64,000 nt of DNA from Linepithema humile (taxonomy: Eukaryota; Arthropoda; Insecta; Hymenoptera; Formicidae). The notes beneath the pieces are model-generated. The model did no database searches. It was not told the DNA's origin and saw nothing but the letters and a program-made list of their open reading frames with translations. Location: contig NC_090128.1 of NCBI RefSeq assembly GCF_040581485.1, positions 40,888,931 to 40,952,930 of the forward strand. Direction: 5' to 3'. The position numbers were made by a program, and so were the translations under genes. Shown in pieces: positions 41,883 to 54,031 of the stretch. How positions within the stretch are numbered: the first letter of the stretch is position 1; each line of letters starts with the position of its first letter.

Positions 41883-41923
41883 GTAGGGCAGGGCAGGGCA
41901 TGGCAGGGCAAAGCAAGGCAGGG

Positions 41924-41956
<33 letters not shown>
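41883..41956 (+). repeat. (GGCA)n / (GGGCA)n microsatellite
   Basis: Perfect GGCA units run from about 41921 to 41954, preceded by interrupted GGGCA units from 41883. It lies inside a GC-rich island. Overlapping open frames with long PCLP- or AGRQ-type repeats are artefacts of this array. Confidence 0.9.
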
Positions 41957-42017
41957 ACATACGACGACGTGAGGAGCGAGACGGAACGCGGTGGAAGGGT
42001 GGCGAGCCGAAGAAGAA

Positions 42018-42035
42018 GGGGGGGGGGGGGGGGGG
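42018..42035 (+). repeat. G18 run
   Basis: The longest G homopolymer in the window, 60 bp after the GGCA microsatellite. The length is likely to be unstable and hard to sequence accurately. Confidence 0.9.
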
Positions 42036-42560
42036 AGTTCGGTGAATCATCGGGTCACGCGACTATAAGGCGAAACCCCTTTCGCGCCGGTGTGCCCGCG
42101 CGCACGTCGGTACCAACCGGTGCCATTCTCTCCCTTAACCTATCCTAACCCGACGGTGGAAGACGGAAACCACGGCCAGCCCTCCTTTCCTCTTTAACTG
42201 CCCCCCTCTGGCACTCCGTATTTCTCTCCGCCTCTGTCCCTCTGCCTTCCTCCGTCTTTATCGCTTTTTCGGTTCGTTCCCTTTCGTGCTCCGCTCTTTC
42301 TCTTTTTCTCTCTCTCTCTCTGTCAGTCCGCTCATTCTCCTCTTATTAACCTTTCGCTTCTTCTCCGTTATATCGCTGTCAGTCCGCGTGGCGTTTCGCT
42401 TGTATTCCCCGCGATAAACTGGTCGGCGGCGCGACGACGCGACGGCAGTTCAGTAGGCGGCATAATCGATCTTGCGTGGCGATATATACCGATGGTTCTT
42501 TGTGCGCCGCGATATGCTCATCCGCGCGCAGAACGAGCCCGCGAGAAACGTGACACGTGA

Positions 42561-43900
42561 CCATATATAATGGCCGGAAACTGGTGATGGGTAAGACTAA
42601 TTACTTTCGCGTTCGATTCTCGCGCTCTTAGCTTGTCAGCTGCGTAATCGCGATGGCGCGTTAATTTCTGACGATTTCCGCAATAAGAAAAGGTCTGCGA
42701 AATATCTCGCGAGCGAACACTTTCATCACAATACGATTTTTTTTTTCACCGAAATTTACGATCAAATTTTCGCTGGCAATTTCGAATAGCTAAAGCGAAT
42801 ATAAAAAGTGACAAGCAGATAAAACTCATCAAGTTTCCTTTTTCATCGCTCCACTTACGTCACGCTAAATATTTGATATTTCTTTCTCCTCCTTTAATTA
42901 ATAATTTATTATTAAATGTAAGTAATTAATAGTATAGCAATGATTACGCTAAATAGTTAACGTTGATAGTAACGGGATATGACAAATGCGTCCGACGAGA
43001 AATACGAAACTTATGCAAATGCGAGACTAAATAAGATGGAGCAGCGAATGACATATCATCGAGATTTGCGCATCTACGTCTCTCCTTGATTCTCGACTAT
43101 CGCGCAACTCACATGACGCGCTAACTATGATTTATATCTGCGAGTTATGTGGCAGAGACTGTTCTGCCTAGATATCCAGTTTGGGCCTGTATTAAGAACC
43201 TTATGCACTATAAATCAGTATCTCGGAATAGCAGGTTGATTAACGTTCAATCAAATAGAGTGCCTCGATGTGCTGAACTCCGATTCAATATGCAGAAACT
43301 CGAGAGCTGCAAGTACACATAACGCTTCTATTATTTAGATAAAAATTATTTTGATAAATCGAATAAACGGTGTGTCAAACGAGATAATTGAATATTTTTA
43401 GCCAAATTGCTGTGTAAAAATGCACAATAAATTCATTGAGAGAATAAACAGCATTGAATATTCGAATTGCGAGCTGAGTGTATCTTATATAAACAAACTT
43501 TGTACTAGAAACTTTATGTTAGGAACATTAGTAATTACGCACAGAGAATACTTCGTAGAAATGTTGCTACGTTATTTCACTTGGAATTGCATCGTGTGCC
43601 ATAAATTACATTTGCGATTAAGATTTATACATTATACCAGCCATAATTTCAAGTCTTCATCAAGTTTAATGTAATTAATTACTTGCTATGATATTAAAAT
43701 ACTATAAATTTGATAATTATTTCGAAAAAGATTCAATTAAAAATAAATCCTGCTTTTTACAAAAGTAAAATTGTGAATGAAAATCACAAGAAACGAAAAG
43801 GAAAGAAAAGAAGAGTAAAGCAGGAAATAAGCTGTTGTAAGTTTTATAAACGTCATAGTTCACGTGTTCTCTGCATAGATTATGTCACGAGAATAGTTGA
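42561..43900. other. AT-rich sequence, no gene recognised
   Basis: An 84-codon plus frame at 43420-43674 has no recognised domain and is treated as chance. Confidence 0.45.
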
Positions 43901-44155
43901 CATAGTTTGCGTGCCGACGTAGCTGTCGCGGAACTATTGTTGTTTGTGCTCAGTCGCCACACACTTATGTTCTCTACATACTCATATGAATTAATCGGAT
44001 TTTTTTATACGACACTAATGCCGCTCGGAATCGCCGTCGCTTATATCGGCGCAGGACAGGACGGACGGAGAATGCACGTGTGCGCATGCATATATGGAGC
44101 GAAAGGGAGAGGAAGAAAGAGAAGAAACAAGGGGGATATTAAAGTAAAAAAAGTG

Positions 44156-44179
44156 GAGAGAGAGAGAGAGAGAGAGAGA
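44156..44179 (+). repeat. (GA)12 microsatellite
   Basis: A perfect GA run within a purine-rich 80-bp tract. Confidence 0.95.
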
Positions 44180-44434
44180 AAGACGAGAAGCGGCTCGATG
44201 CACTTGTGCAGCATCACGCCTGTCACGAATTGCGTTGTTCCTCGCGTGTATATGTCGCACCGAGCACGACATTGCGTGTAAACACGTACACGCTTGCCGC
44301 GGACGCGACGGTGCATCGTGCGGAATGCAAAGTAAGACACCGGAGATCGCGCAACGAGGTAGATCCGCAGCCTACCTGCAAAAGCTGCGGGCGTCCGCTT
44401 CATCTACGTGATTTCACGTACTACCGCGGTATTC

Positions 44435-44825
44435 TAAAATTTACGGAAAGATGTAAAAGCACAGCTGTCGGTATACCGAGCGCTTCCGACAATCCATTAT
44501 TTTTGCACGCAAATATTTCGTTGTAAATCTAATTCGCCTGATAAAATTTGCGGAAATTAACAAGAAAAACGAACAAGAGAATAGTGAACATTGTCGAGCA
44601 ATTAATTGTTCTTTGCACGCTAAAATTTTTCTAGAAATAAACTGTTGAATCCTCCGTTCTTAAAGAATTTAAATCAATAACTTTATCTAAAACGGAACTT
44701 GGCAGAGGAACGGGAAATCTTTTCTAGCAACTTAATAAAATTTACGGAAAAGTAGAAGAAAAGAAGATGTCAGTATATTAAGCGCTTCCGACAGTTTACT
44801 ATTCTTGCACGCAAGGATTTCGCTA
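44435..44825 (+). repeat. Three diverged copies of a ~75-90-bp sequence
   Basis: TAAAATTTACGG or TAAAATTTGCGG at 44435, 44542 and 44736 is followed in each case 70-73 bp later by GCACGC (44505, 44615, 44807). Copies 1 and 3 also share AGCGCTTCCGACA and the following ATTTCG. The spacing between copies is irregular (107 and 194 bp), so this is an old local duplication. Confidence 0.5.
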
Positions 44826-45390
44826 ATAACGTACTATGTCTTCGCGGAAGAAATTTTAAGCGAATACATCATTTCACAGGACATCAAAAATAAAAATAAT
44901 TTTTTTTTATAAGAGATTATAAAACATAAATAAATTTTTTAACTTAAATAAAAAATTTATTATTTAAATAAACGCTTATTTTTAGGAATATCTTGAAATA
45001 AAAAGAAAATAAACTAATACACAAATGTGATATGTGAGTTACAAAAGAATCAATAGATAAAACTACATATTTTACGTTAGCATATCTTTCATGGATAAAA
45101 TAGACTACGAAATTTAAAAAAACCGTTTTTTTTTTACAGATAAAAAATAAACAACTTTCCTTGCTTAAAATTTGTATAGCAAAAAGTGCTTATTTTTATG
45201 CTTATGTCAGACAATCAGTTTCAATTTTCAGTTCTATATAATCGTATTAAAATGGCCAATATTATTTTTGTTTACAATTTTAGGAAAATAAAACCGGTTT
45301 TTCTCGAATTTTCAAAATGACATGCACCCGTAATAAACACCTAATATTCCAAAAATAAACTTTCTCATCCTCCAATTAAAAAATTTGCTG

Positions 45391-45879
45391 CTAACAAATA
45401 TGTATACCCATGTACAACATAACATAGCACCAAAATTCCGTTAGTATCGAATATCGCAGCACGCAACATGTTAATATTCGTCCTCTCGTGCTACCAATCC
45501 GAACGAGTAAATACAAAAGTTCTCGATTCTCTGCAAATAGCCGAATAGATACATATTTATAAATATTAACTTTTGTCGAGCTCTCTTTTGTCCGTCTAAT
45601 ATTTGCAAAGCAGTATAAATGTTTAAAAAAAAAAGTGATATCGTGTAAACCTTTGTACAGCGTATTTGAATATATATGGCCTGAAAATAATAGCTCTAGA
45701 ATAAACAAAATGTGAAAAATGTTCAGAACAATTTTTAAACCAGATGTCTTGATCACACGAATACGAGAATTTTTATAAAAATTTAAGAGCGACGAATTAA
45801 GCGACGAATAAAAATATTTAGGTGTCTGCTTTTTGCTTACTAAACCGACAAACAGCTCCGATTCATATTCCAATCTCAC
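45391..45879 (-). other. Unassigned 162-codon open frame, AT-rich
   Basis: An uninterrupted frame in otherwise stop-rich AT-rich DNA, starting MRLEYESELFVGLVSKKQ. It is lysine-, leucine- and tyrosine-rich with a hydrophobic stretch around IVLNIFHILFILELLF. No domain was recognised. There is no obvious promoter, and no neighbouring frame suggests a split gene. A frame of this length could be chance in 64 kb, or a decayed single-exon gene or retroelement fragment. It is listed because it is the longest frame in low-GC sequence. Confidence 0.15.
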
Positions 45880-46499
45880 ATTTAAAATAAAATATGGCTA
45901 TTTGATTTTCAGCAATAATATTATATGCGATTTTTATACGGGAAAAATGAAATTCAGAAATGGCACATTTTTGCGTTGAATGTGAAGTACGAATTTCCAT
46001 ATAATCTCTCTGTGGTTTTAGTAAAGTAATATCGGATGTACATACGAAGTTTTCAACCTATTTGCGAAAACGTATGATAAGATTCGAATTGAAGATAAAA
46101 TGACTAAAGTGCGCTTATTTTACAAATGATCCGTGTCACTTGTTAGATGCGACACTTTCAAATGACCTACTTATGTCATTCCGGAATGATTGAAGGCTAT
46201 TTAACAAAATTGCAAATGACAGTCAATAAATATCATGACATTTTTACAGAGTGAATTGGTTGATTTAAAGAAAACGCACTGGTGCGTTAAAAGAAAACAC
46301 AGTGCGCATTGCGAACGTGACGATGTGCGAAGAATAGAGTTATCAATCAATTCCATTCATCATTCTGTGTATAAAATAATCGGACGATAAAATTATCGAA
46401 AGGGGAGTTTGTGAAATTTCAACAAAACCAACGTGTTTGAAAATGGAATTTCCAGTTGATTGTCAAAGAGACGCCGATATAAGTGTAATAGACGTTCAC

Positions 46500-47600
46500 G
46501 CTAATAACCGTAATTAGATTGGAGTTTTAATCGGTTCGCATAATCGGGACCGTGAGATTTCTCCGCGTATAAAACGCGCGTATCGCGCAAGCCCGATCGC
46601 TAGTTCGAGCAGCGCTAATTGCATTATTTTCCAACAAGAAGCGAACACGTCGATAAGTATCGAGCGATTTCGAGCGACGTGGAAAAACAGGATCGCATTG
46701 ACGCGGCGCAACGCGCGCCCAGCCAGCCGAGCCAGCCAGCCTCCCCGCCGTGACGGCCCACGATAAATTACGAGCAATCAAGGAATAAGATCCCCTAATG
46801 CGATTTTTCGATGCGAGCTATTTGCAAGTGCTCCATCCACGTCCGTTCACGACGACCCGAGTAGAGTCCCGATAATTACGCTCAGCATTCCGCCATTTTT
46901 CATCCCCTGCCGTCTCCTCCCTGCCTTTTCTCCATCTCTATTTCCCTCGCTCTCTTTCTCTTTACCGCGTGGCCTTCGCGCGTACCCTCCGCGCTCACGT
47001 GCACTCGCGCCGTCAGCGCGCCGATAGAAGAATGCGATGATCGCGCTAACAAGAAGAAAAACGAACGCTTTCGCGGAGGGTGGGGAGAAAAATAGAGACG
47101 CGAGAGAGGAAATTGCGACAGGTATTACGCAGCGACGAGAAAGAGAATACGAAGTGACGTATCGGTAAGGATTGAACGCATTTTTCAAGAGTGACAAATG
47201 CACGTGATTACGTCCCGGCACGGTGAGCATCGATCGTCTGCGACATCCGCGCGATACGGACCCTGCCCCGTCATAATCGAAGCGTGCGCCCTCCCCCAAT
47301 CCCGAATGACGGATTGATCGTCGCTCGACTTGCCAGTAATCGCAAGCATCCGAGCGAGTGTCGGAGGACAGACTACCGGACAGCTGACGTTTCTCAGTAT
47401 CTTACTGCCCGATTCCTCTGCAATACAGACGCAATGCAAACAGATAATACAGTCAACAACGACCCTGCTTAACGCTCTCTCATCACAGCGCTCAATTTCT
47501 GCGTTACGTAAGAATAAAAGTCTTGGAAAAAAAGTTTTACGTTTTCGAGAGAGAAGTGAACGGCTTCGGCCTGATGCCACGTGCGAACGCATGTAACGCG
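46500..47600. other. GC-rich island, candidate promoter region
   Basis: CpG-rich with CCAG repeats near 46720-46740, open in multiple frames on the minus strand without domain content. Confidence 0.3.
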
Positions 47601-49489
47601 ACGAAACGCATACTTAAAAAATCATTATCCGAACGCTTGTTAAACGGCAACGTCGTGTGTTTGCCGCATAATCTTACGCTATAACCCTCTGTGCAAAACC
47701 TGGCCTTTCCACCCTAGTAAGCTTCGCATTAATCGCCGTCGGAATGAGCCAACGGTCTTGATAGCGCCTGAAGAGATCGCACCAAGTGCAAAACAATATT
47801 TCTATCGGCGGAAGTGAATATTTGTTTCTATCCGAAAGTCGAAAAAAATCGTGTTTTTACTAAATGAATGCGAATCCACCCGGAAGAGTGTTTAAAAAAA
47901 CATTATTCACTTTTTGTGTATGCGTGTGTAAGAGTCATCTGCAATAACGTGGAAATCAGAAAGACAATATTTATACATCAAGTGTCTGTCGAATTGAGGC
48001 TGTCGTCCTCGAGCTCCATTTCGGCATCTTTTAATTATCCAAATGGCTCGCAAAACATACGCGAACTCTGACGAATTCATTTACAAAGAGTGACAAATAG
48101 CGACGCTAATATATCAAGATCAAATTAAGGATATATATGGGCCCATTAGAATTTCGTACTCGCGGAAATGAGGTCCTTGTCGTGAAATCCACGAGATATA
48201 CGATCCGAATATGATAATGGTCGCGCTCGCGAAGTGTCGATCGTAGGTCCATTTATCACGTCGACATATAGCCGCAGGGGTAAAACGTCTTTGCGGATCA
48301 AGGTGGCTTCCGTACGAAATGCACGCGATAACTTCCACCGTCTTCATAATGAAAGGCTGGCTTTACCTTGGATAGATAATGACTAAATGGACGCAAAGAC
48401 GGGTCCCCGTAATTGTATATACATCCAAGTATGGAAAATAACTATATTGCAATTACAAAATGCACCAAGTACGAGATGATATTGCGAGGATAAAGGAGGT
48501 AGCAATCAAATGCTGCGTCTACTGAGAAAAGCGAAAGGTAACTTTGCAATTTTTCCGATTCTATGATTAAAAAAGTGTATGCACGGTATTTCCACATAAT
48601 TCTCCGCGTCGATAAATACTTTCTTTTTAAACATTTGTGCCATTCATTCCGCAAACTTTTCAAATAAATTGCAACGAAACTTTTCTTACATAATATTACC
48701 TTATGTACAATAACACTTATCACATTCCTTCGTATTGTTTTAATTTCCTACACGAAAGAAGTCGTTTGAAACGGTGTCGAGTGCCGACATGCTTGCCGTC
48801 GCAACGGTATAATGTTCTCCGTCGCGCGATACAGTCCTGCCTTGCGTTATATCGCATTTATATCAGAGAGGGGAAAAAAAAAAAGAAGAGAGAAACAAGG
48901 TGAAGGAAATGCTAAAAACCGCTGACACGTTATAATCCGGGGTGTGGAGCTGCGCGATCGATCGTTATAAACTGTTAATTCGCGTGTTGCCTTACACGTC
49001 ATGCAGTTCACCCACGTGTGCCATTTGTCCCGTGTGTCATACACTGCCCCTTGGCAAAACCCCTGCGCTGGCCAGAGTGAATAGACCTCTGACCTTGAAG
49101 CACGATCGCATATCGGCGATTCGTGTATATCTGTCTCGTCACGTTGGCTGCATAGATTGCAATTAGCGATTGTGAAAAGCTTTACAAGTTAAAAAATTGT
49201 TTAACGTCGGACGAATATATGCACTTTTTGACAAATATCATTGACTGTTGCCTTAATGAACTCTCCATCGGCGGTACGTGTAATTTTCTAAATAATTGAC
49301 CTAAATAGTTCGCTCAATCATAAATAAATAGACCGACCAATGCAATATGTTATTACCGCAGCTGACTACGTAAACTGACCGTGCAAACATTTCAGGCGTG
49401 GATTTCGTGTGTATATCAATGAAACACAATATCGATGTTGCAATGATCAACGATTTAATGTGTTAATCGATAGATAACACATTATCATG

Positions 49490-49653
49490 CACGGAGAAAA
49501 TTTTATATCAAAAATTACTATGTACGGCGGTAACCGCGGACTATGAAGTCGCGGTTATCACATGTGAAAAACATGGTAAAAATTTTTATAATTCCTTCAT
49601 GGTCCGCAGCTACTACCGTACATAGTAATTTTGGACATAAAATTTTCTCCGTG
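49490..49653. mobile_element. Short palindromic MITE
   Basis: A 164-bp element with a 38-bp terminal inverted repeat that begins CACGGAGAAAATTTTAT and runs to ATTACTATGTACGG, with two mismatches between the arms. Similarity continues inward around CGCGGACTATGAAG versus TGCGGACCATGAAG. TG flanks both ends, consistent with a 2-bp target duplication. It is non-coding and would fold into one long hairpin. Confidence 0.85.
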
Positions 49654-52131
49654 TGTGCAACCAAAAATTTAGCTATGCAAGATGCAGCTCCTGAAATGTT
49701 CGACTAAATTATTGATAAAAAGTGTGATATAAATGCAGATTCATAAATAGTTCTTTCACGAGTAGATAAACCTTTAAAATTGCATCCTCTGTAATCTATT
49801 TTGCGGCTAACTGACATAATTGTTTGCATTGCGCTATCAGATCCGAGCAGTAACAAATGATATTTATACGCTTGACCGTTTATTTGAATTTATTTCGAAT
49901 TCATTTCGCTTTCAATGTCTGTAACTCGGAAACAATGATTATTTATGTTCATATTCCATGTTTTTATTCACACAATTAGTGGAATACATTGGCAATATTG
50001 AACTATACACTCATTCTTTTCGGTACAAATTAATTTCGATAAATAAGCCAATATTAATTATTTTGTCCTTATTTCAATGCTATTAAAGAAATGTAACAAT
50101 CAGTTCTTGTTATCTTGAAATAATAAACAAAGAAGTTAAAAGTTTCAAATAAAATCCAAATAACTAAAAAATATATATATTTAAATTAATAGACAGAGGA
50201 AAGTTTTTAGGGAAACCTTACTTTACAGCACCGAACAGTTACTGGTCATCCTTAAAACTCATAGAGTTACATGATATTCGTGCATGAATAATATTCCGTG
50301 ATCCGTTTAATACCGAAGTCAGTTAGTATAGAGATTAAAGACTAAATCCACTAAAATAATACATCCTGTTAAAATGATACATATAAAGTGGAGGCAGAGT
50401 TACCATAACTATACCAGGTATTTTCAAGCTAAATTAATGTTTTAAACCAACCCAAATTTTTCTAAATTTAATTGAATTTGATAAAAACGCTTCGAGAAAG
50501 AAACTTTCGAATATATGATTACTTTGCTGGAAAAGGTTAATATATATTTTAGCTGTTTAAAATTTTCCGGAAAGACTTATCACTGAAATCGTTTTACATG
50601 TGATAAAATTTTTGTCACGAAAATGTATCATTAATCGGTAATGAGTTAAGCTCATTAAGCTTACATACAGTATCGTATATCGTCTAATCGGATGTACTGT
50701 AGAACTTACGCGACCCGCGCGCAATCTCCGACAAAATTTATGTAGGTATATCGATCAGCTACTACACACACACACAAACACATATACTATCGTTGCGATT
50801 TGCGAGATTAGTTTAGGTCGATACGGCACACACAGGTGTAATTAGGATGAATATTTCTACTAACGGAGAGATTATAATCGATTGTTAAATATATTTGGTT
50901 ACATATGAAAGGCAAATGGCATATTCATGCATATCGTAAAATAAGCGCACGAGTTTAGATGTGAGTTGCGCTAGCAATAAATTTACGATTGAGGACACAT
51001 GCGACGAAAGTCGCATACATTTTTCATCATTATGTTGTTAACATAATTTTAAATGTAATGATATTGTGAATGTAATAACATTTTGGATTAAATATTTCAC
51101 ATTTATGGCGCACAGTTAGATATATTTTATCTTACAAATTTATATCTATAATAAACCTACATAAAACATTCACTGAATCTACTAAAGTACCATTTCAGCA
51201 GTAGACTTTTATGTTCTTTTTTTTCTTTTTTTTTATGGAATGCAGTAAGTATTTGGATTAAAGCTTCATCAAAAACTGAAATGGATTCAATGCATTACTC
51301 CAATATTTTATTAATAACTCCTCGCTCACTTGGGAAAAAAAGCACTAACGATAATATGTGATATCATTTAAAGCTTAAAAATGCAAAATTACATTATCTG
51401 TATCAAACTTGAAGGAGAATAAAATTCAATTTAATAAAATTATTTGATATGTCTGCAAGCAAAATTTCTAGATATGAGAAGATTCAGAAGAAAAGTGGAC
51501 CAAATTCTTTTTTAAATCCATGTATAAATTAGAAAAAACTGAATAATTTTCACTGAATGATTTAAAAGTGCGTGCGAATGTTTAAGTTAAAATTAAAAAA
51601 AAAACTATAGCATCTATGAGAAACAGTGTACATGTTGCACATAATTAGAACAACTTTGACTTTAAAACTAATTTTCTAACAATTCACAAAAATGGAGTTG
51701 AACTTTTCCTCTGAACCCCTCATATGTAAATTATGTAAGCTACACGTCATCGTGCCGATAAGCTATAAGTCTATTGTTTCTATTTTCACGTTGCAAATAA
51801 GATAAATTATGGAAAAAAATAAAGAGATAAAAAAAGAGAAATATCAGCAGCTATAAACACTACGTAGTAACCAACATTTGAATACGCAAAACGCATTGCA
51901 TAAATTAAATTGCGAGATGAAGATAAATGAAAAGTTTGATCACTTGATACATCTGTAAATAAACATTCCACGTATGCAAATAATATAAGAAGAACGCGTT
52001 TATTCTAATAAACCGTGATGTTTTCTTTTACATTTCTGCATAGCAAATACGATAAATTTTGAGAAAAAAGAACGACCAGGGACACCGAAAAAATTCTAAA
52101 AAGAAATAACCACCACAACGACAGAACTATC
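49654..52131. other. AT-rich sequence left of the foldback element
   Basis: No gene seen. It has a short (CA)n at about 50764 and poly-T/poly-A runs (51210-51240, 51595-51605). Confidence 0.45.
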
Positions 52132-52140
52132 CACGACTTC
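52132..52140. repeat. Left 9-bp target-site duplication
   Basis: CACGACTTC lies immediately outside the left terminus GCCTATATG and is repeated exactly at 54395-54403 after the right terminus. Confidence 0.9.
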
Positions 52141-52504
52141 GCCTATATGAAGTTAGCCCCCCATTTTTCGATTTTGAATATTTTTTTAGTTGTTCCAGGT
52201 TGTTCTACGTTTGTTCTATATTGTTCCAAAGTTATGAACAAAAAAATCGAAAAACATGACGAGAAAAGCAAAAAAACGATTTATTTTTGTGGCCACCCAT
52301 TTTTTTTTAAATTCAAATTTTTTTGCTGTTCTGGATTGTTCTAATTGTTCTAAACATTGTTCTAAAATATTAATCCCCCTAAAAAAGAATTTAAAAAGAT
52401 ATAGCAAAAAATAGCATTAAGCGTCCAAATAGTATTTTTACATTTATCGCTATTATTATATTATGTTTTGACACCAAATTACATATTTAAGCTAAAAACG
52501 AATA

Positions 52505-53340
52505 GAACAACCCAGAACAACTCTCAGTTTCACCAGAACAAACATATAAAAGGCACTTTACTCTTGAAGGTAGAGAATTATTTTGTCTTTTTCGACCGAT
52601 AATGTTACATCAGCGACACTAAAACCTAGAACAATGAGAAATAGACACAGAACAATCCGGAACAACTCTCAGTTTTGTCAGAACAAACGTTTAAAGAGCA
52701 CTTTACTCTTGAAGGTAGAGAATTATTTTGTCTTTTTCGACCGATAATGTTACACCAGCGACACTAAAACCTGGAACAATGAGAAATAGACACAGAACAA
52801 TCCGGAACAACTCTCAGTTTTGTCAGAACAAACGTTTAAAGAGCACTTTACTCTTGAAGGTAGAGAATTATTTTGTCTTTTTTGACCGATAATGTTACAT
52901 CAGCGACACTAAAACCTAGAACAATGAGAAATAGACACAGAACAATCCGGAACAACTCTCAGTTTTGTCAGAACAAACGTTTAAAGAGCACTTTACTCTT
53001 GAAGGTAGAGAATTATTTTGTCTTTTTCGACCGATAATGTTACACCAGCGACACTAAAACCTGGAACAATGAGAAATAGACACAGAACAATCCGGAACAA
53101 CTCTCAGTTTTGTCAGAACAAACGTTTAAAGAGCACCTTACTCTTGAAGGTAGAGAATTATTTTGTCTTTTTTGATCGATAATGTTACATCAGCGACACT
53201 AAAACCTAGAACAATGAGAAATAGACACAGAACAATCCGGAACAACTCTCAGTTTTGTCAGAACAAACGTTTAAAGAGCACTTTACTCTTGAAGGTAGAG
53301 AATTATTTTGTCTTTTTCGACCGATAATGTTACATCAGCG
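52505..53340 (+). repeat. 145-bp tandem array, left arm of foldback element
   Basis: The marker CTCTTGAAGG recurs at 52561, 52706, 52851, 52996, 53141 and 53286, exactly 145 bp apart. The outermost unit is diverged (TTTCACCAGAACAAACATAT in place of TTTTGTCAGAACAAACGTTT). Diagnostic bases alternate between units (ACATCAGCG with CCTAGAAC, then ACACCAGCG with CCTGGAAC), which points to a 290-bp dimer as the amplified unit. Confidence 0.95.
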
Positions 53341-53390
53341 ATTAGTGTCGATTAGTGTTTTTTTTGAATTTTTTAATTTTTTTAAATATA

Positions 53391-54031
53391 AGAGTAAAGT
53401 GCTCCTTATACGTTTGTTCTGACAAAACTGAGAGTTGTTCCGGATTGTTCTGTGTCTATTTCTCATTGTTCTAGGTTTTAGTGTCGCTAATGTAACATTA
53501 TCGGTCGAAAAAGACAAAATAATTCTCTACCTTCAAGAGTAAAGTGCTCTTTAAACGTTTGTTCTGACAAAACTGTGAGTTGTTCCGGATTGTTCTGTGT
53601 CTATTTCTCATTGTTCCAGGTTTTAGTGTCGCTGGTGTAACATTATCGGTCGAAAAAGACAAAATAATTCTCTACCTTCAAGAGTAAAGTGCTCTTTAAA
53701 CGTTTGTTCTGACAAAACTGAGAGTTGTTCCGGATTGTTCTGTGTCTATTTCTCATTGTTCCAGGTTTTATTGTCGCTGGTGTAACATTATCGGTCGAAA
53801 AAGACAAAATAATTCTCTACCTTCAAGAGTAAAGTGCTCTTTAAACGTTTGTTCTGACAAAACTGAGAGTTGTTCCGGATTGTTCTGTGTCTATTTCTCA
53901 TTGTTCTAGGTTTTAGTGTCGCTGATGTAACATTATCGGTCGAAAAAGACAAAATAATTCTCTACCTTCAAGAGTAAAGTGCCTTTTATATGTTTGTTCT
54001 GGTGAAACTGAGAGTTGTTCTGGGTTGTTCT
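53391..54031 (-). repeat. 145-bp tandem array, right arm of foldback element (inverted)
   Basis: The reverse marker CCTTCAAGAG recurs at 53530, 53675, 53820 and 53965, again 145 bp apart. A truncated inner unit starts at about 53391. The outermost unit carries the same diverged bases as the outermost left unit, so the two arms descend from a common palindrome. The variant order differs from the left arm, and the right arm is about one unit shorter. Confidence 0.95.

Larger units (their letters stand above)
41600..42560. other. GC-rich island, candidate promoter region
   Basis: It contains the GGCA microsatellite, the G18 run and a pyrimidine-rich plus strand from 42180 to 42370. Long overlapping frames on both strands reflect repeats and high GC. 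This is one of the better candidates for a distal promoter or non-coding first exon. Confidence 0.3.

Noticed and set aside
41428..42148. Overlapping frames of 111-162 codons rich in PCLP or AGRQ repeats
   Set aside because: Produced by the GGCA microsatellite and the G18 run.
42130..42155. CCTATCCTAACCC resembling insect telomere repeats (CCTAA)
   Set aside because: Only one or two imperfect units, far too short for an interstitial telomere.
44015..44403. 120-codon minus frame with an acceptor-like TTTTGCAG at about 44372-44379
   Set aside because: It contains a SLSLSL tract from a GA/CT microsatellite. The acceptor lacks a proper pyrimidine tract and is followed by GTAGG, and no domain was seen.
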